64,000 nt of DNA from Mesostigma viride (lineage: Eukaryota; Streptophyta; Mesostigmatophyceae; Mesostigmatales; Mesostigmataceae). The stretch covers positions 1,222,920 to 1,286,919 of the forward strand of contig RPFO01000080.1 in NCBI GenBank assembly GCA_009746045.1. The letters are read 5' to 3'. Below are positions 61,176-64,000 of this stretch, in pieces. How positions within the stretch are numbered: the first letter of the stretch is position 1; each line of letters begins with the position of its first letter. The notes beneath the pieces were generated by a model. That model ran no database searches. It was not told the DNA's origin and saw only the letters and a program-made list of their open reading frames with translations. The position numbers were made by a program, and so were the translations under genes.

Positions 61176-62473
61176 CTAGACCATGCCTGAAGGTTCAGAT
61201 TTTGTCAGTGAACGCTGTGTCCCTGGGGGAGGGACCTCCAGTTCCAGGTCGTTGAGGTTGATGCCGACTCTGCTACGTCCGTCGAGGTTAAGGCCGTGAC
61301 CAGGGTTCTCCAGGTTTAGGCTGAGCCTGGGATTCCTACCAAGGCTCATGCTGCGCCTAGTCTCAATTTTGAAACTGCGCCGGACTGACTCCTCGGGGTT
61401 CCGGCTGAGATTTTTTTGGTCGGGAACTTCGGACTCGTCGGTGCTAGCGCTGGAACCGGCAGAGTGTGCGTCGGAGATGGGCACGCAGCAAGTCGACCCC
61501 ACATCACGCCCGTTCGCGTGCTCTTGGCCGCTGCCATGGTGGCCGTCACCATGGCAGCCCGCCGTGTGCCCGTGCCCAGCATCCAGCTCGTGCTCGGGCT
61601 TGAGAGGATCGCCGGGCTCGATCCCGTCGGGGAACTTGCGCTGGAAGAGGACCCACACGGTGGGCGCAGTCAGCAGCGTGGTCGCGATCGCCATGAGCAC
61701 CAGCATGGTGAACAGGCGCGTGGACAGGACGCCCTGCATTGATGTACGTGGTCAGGGCACGGTATGGGCAGCGCACATAAACGCATGAAATGCAGGCAAA
61801 TTCGGAAAGGATGTTCGATGTTTGGTACGAAAGGCACAATTAGCTATAGAGACAAGCACACTGCATGCGCGGGGTTCCTCTACAAAGGCAAGTTGTTCGA
61901 CATGCAGGAAGAGTTTCCTTTGTTCAACAGAAAGGTAAGCGCAGGATAGATGCTCCTCAATCTCGGCCCTAAACCTTTGCAGGTCCTAATAAGCCAATCT
62001 GGATCTCAGGTGGCGCAAGTTCTGAACCCGACGGCCTTTTTGCAATTTGCAACGGGGCATTTTCATCCTTTTTGCCATTCTCCGTTTCTAGCTGGCAGCG
62101 GCACTTTCTCAAGGCAACTCTTATACGCCCAGGCAAGCTGACCCAATAAAGCGGGGTCACCCTCTTGAATCGCAGAAAATATTGACAGCATTCACACAGC
62201 TATGGGACATGCAGCAGCTCACCAGCGTCAGCCCGATGTTGAGAGCGATGATCTCCACCAGCCCGCGCGTGTTCATGAGGATGCCGATCGTGCCCGAGTA
62301 GCGCCAGCTGCGCTTGGTGACAATCTTGGTGGACAGCGTGGCCGGGATGATCTTGGCGCTGGATGCGAGCAGGATGATGACGAGCGTGATGCCCCAGTAG
62401 CGCGCCGTGTCAAGCACGCCGATGTTGGTGCGGATGCCGCTGTTGGCAAAGTAGAGCGGGAGAAGGATCTCGA
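61176..62473 (-). CDS. CHX/KefB-type cation/H+ antiporter, last two exons (5' part missing)
   Basis: These are membrane antiporters (CPA2 family) that exchange K+ or Na+ for protons. The exon 62473-62223 encodes transmembrane segments with LLPLYFANSGIRTNIGVL, then LVIILLASSAKIIPATL and GILMNTRGLVEIIALNIGL, the diagnostic CHX/Kha1 block. The exon 61733-61176 continues GVLSTRLFTMLVLMAIATTLLTAP, a last membrane helix, then about 155 hydrophilic residues rich in His, Ser and acidic groups, ending SGMV. Both borders are GT-AG and phase 0. This tail is much shorter than the roughly 400-residue tails of plant CHX proteins. Earlier exons would lie to the right, but 62640-64000 holds only repeats, so they are beyond the window or lost. 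A TGTAA lies 34 bases past the stop. Confidence 0.85.
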
Positions 62474-62639
62474 CTGCGGAAGTCGCGGTGTATGCATAGA
62501 CCAGTCAGCACAGAGAGCGCCAGAGTGGTGCAAAGAGGCCGGCACAGAGGGGGCGGAGGGAATACCACCAAGCAAGGGGGAAATGGCACTCAGCACGGGC
62601 AAGGGGAAGAGTTATAGCCTATTAATGAACAGTAATTAA
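62474..62639. other. Start of the intron upstream of the last two CHX exons
   Basis: The acceptor TTCCGCAG lies at 62474-62481 (minus). No upstream coding exon is visible in this stretch. Confidence 0.4.
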
Positions 62640-62790
62640 ACACGACGGTGCTCCCGTTACCTGCAGTCATCAGTCACAAAGCGCCTGATCGAGTGCTTTT
62701 AATCCCTGAGTGTGCACAGAGGAGGGCAGGGCAGAGACGCCCCCTGGCCCCCTTTCCTCATGCCACAACAGGCATGCCACAGCTGGTATA
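62640..62790 (-). mobile_element. Diverged half-LINE tail fragment
   Basis: AATTAAACACG, GTGCTCCCGTT, GAGTGCTTTTAATCCCTGAGTGTGCACA, GGGCAGAGACGCCCCCTG and GGCATGCCACAGCTG follow the order of the reverse-complemented family 3' UTR, with several indels. No clean TSD. Confidence 0.65.
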
Positions 62791-62979
62791 CATGTAGCCT
62801 ATAGTAGGGTATAGCCAACAAGCATGCATGCAGCCATTTGGAACATCTGAGGCACTCAGTTTGTTTAGTAAATATTTTTACATGACGATTGCATCAGAGT
62901 GACAGAGTCCGATGCATCAGAGTTGACGCCAGCATCAGGAATTCAATAAACCTTGTGCATCGGATGTCTGGGTTTTGTG
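62791..62979. other. No recognised feature
   Basis: Non-coding spacer. A GATGCATCAGAGT-like motif recurs two or three times near 62890-62925. Confidence 0.4.
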
Positions 62980-63362
62980 GTTGAACCCTGGGTATGCCCC
63001 TATGTAACTCAGGCTCCGGAATCTCGTGGCCTTTATATTTATTCTCCCTAACCGGCGCCTCTAAATGCGTTCCAAGCCTGTCTGTGGCTCTGGACCATGT
63101 GCATGGGGAAGCCTTACTGAATCCGCGATGCTTTTGCTGACAGTGTCGATCGAGGCTTTATTGCACCCACTGAGTTGCACGGCCCTGCACCATGATGCAG
63201 AGAGAAGTCCTTTGTGGCCTGCCCAAGTGCTTGAGGCAGTGAGAGAGCTACTAGGGCGCCCAGCTCCCTCCTCCTCGTTGTTGTGTATAGGGGTTGAAGG
63301 TTCCATTATTGTGACATATACCCACATGGCGCAGTCACGTGCTTTCAATCAATAATTTAATC
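62980..63362 (+). mobile_element. Family C repeat, copy 2
   Basis: The longest copy. It begins GTTGAACCCTGGGTATGCCCC, passes through GCTTTATTGCACCCAC and GGCCTGCCCAAGTGCTTGAG, and ends GCGCAGTCACGTGCTTTC before an AT-rich tail. It is matched by the reverse complement of 1960-2335. The plus frame 63065-63355 (96 codons) is open, but coding is unproven. Confidence 0.65.
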
Positions 63363-63837
63363 AGACGTCTGATGCATAAATGTTGGCTGCGCATGAGACG
63401 TCTGACGCGCCCCACGTACGTGCCTTGGAGGTCCTCGATCGTGCATCCGACACTCAATGCGCCTATATAGGCCACAGGTTCTCCGTGTCAGCCTCCATTA
63501 TCATGAGACATCAGGTCTGTACCTGAGTACTTTATCGTTACTTCTTAATTGGACTGAAGCCAAAATAACCAATCTGTCCTTGAGATGTTAAGTCGAGTTC
63601 CTGCCATCGCCTTCGATGCTTGATCCGGTGCCATGGGCAGCGCATCAGACGTCCGATGTGTGCCCAAAAAAATTTGTCCTCACTAAAAGCACTGGAAGCA
63701 CTGGTACACTACTACCCCATGAGACAAAGAGAGAAAGCCATTTCACTGTCCGCTCACTCCGCTGTCATAAATTAATCATAATTAAACACGCGCTCCCGTT
63801 GGGGAGTCGATCGCGGAGCACAATAATACAGAGTTAT
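63363..63837. other. Spacer with a short half-LINE tail
   Basis: No gene. At 63778-63822 an AATTAAACACG then CGCTCCCGTTGGGGAGTC segment is a further 3' end of the half-LINE family in reverse. A motif AGACGTCTGA recurs near 63363-63402. Confidence 0.5.
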
Positions 63838-64000
63838 CGGGGTTCTTTGAACGGAGTTTCTTCTATACGTGAATGCGGGAACAAGAGGCCGCTGATTGAG
63901 CGGCTTATAGGTCGTAGTGTTTTCTCGTAGCTTTTTGGCTAGAGCTTTTGTGATTAGTAGATGCAGTATAGTGCATGGTTGGAAAATGAATTAAATAAAA
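63838..64000 (-). mobile_element. Segment B of the A-B-A-C-B repeat, cut by the window end
   Basis: The reverse complement of the last 160 bases of segment B (6350-6510 and 7736-7896), starting at the same border sequence AACCCCGAT. The hairpin stem GCCGCT/AGCGGC is unchanged but the loop differs, which suggests the stem is kept by selection. It continues beyond the window. Confidence 0.75.

Overview
The window is nuclear DNA from a eukaryote with spliceosomal introns (GT-AG), long low-complexity tracts and many non-LTR retrotransposons. The exon-rich host genes, a plant/fungal-type CHX antiporter and Gly/Ala/Ser-rich protein inserts suggest a photosynthetic protist (green alga or stramenopile alga). 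The sequence alone does not fix the lineage.

Three host genes are recognised. (1) On the minus strand, 47474 to 16967, is a complete 19-exon gene for the DNA-damage checkpoint kinase ATR. All 18 introns are phase-consistent, giving 5217 codons before the stop. (2) Diverging from it on the plus strand, 48203 to 53956, is a seven-exon gene for the ER SNARE USE1 (248 aa). The two share a 728-bp intergenic region. (3) At 61176-62473 (minus) are the last two exons of a CHX/KefB-type cation/H+ antiporter whose 5' part is not visible.

The left 16.6 kb and 54.5-61 kb are mobile-element territory. A nearly intact APE-type LINE (9961-15737, minus) has ORF1, ORF2 (endonuclease plus reverse transcriptase, one frameshift) and three 168-bp tandem monomers upstream of ORF1. 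Fragments of the same LINE occur at least six more times, several with target-site duplications (TSDs). A second family carries only an ORF1-type protein (58580-60514 intact; 2411-4015 decayed; several 5'-truncated tails) and looks like a counterpart of the mammalian 'half-LINE' HAL1. The intact copy has split a restriction-like endonuclease (RLE) domain of a third retroelement. Two short repeat families, a hAT-type MITE and a tandem A-B-A-C-B repeat element complete the set. All the LINE-dependent families end in a TTAA-type tail.

The most unusual host-gene feature is that most ATR introns contain several decayed copies of the neighbouring exon-intron junction, as if introns grew by repeated local duplication across splice sites. 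They also hold many unrelated minisatellites and microsatellites.
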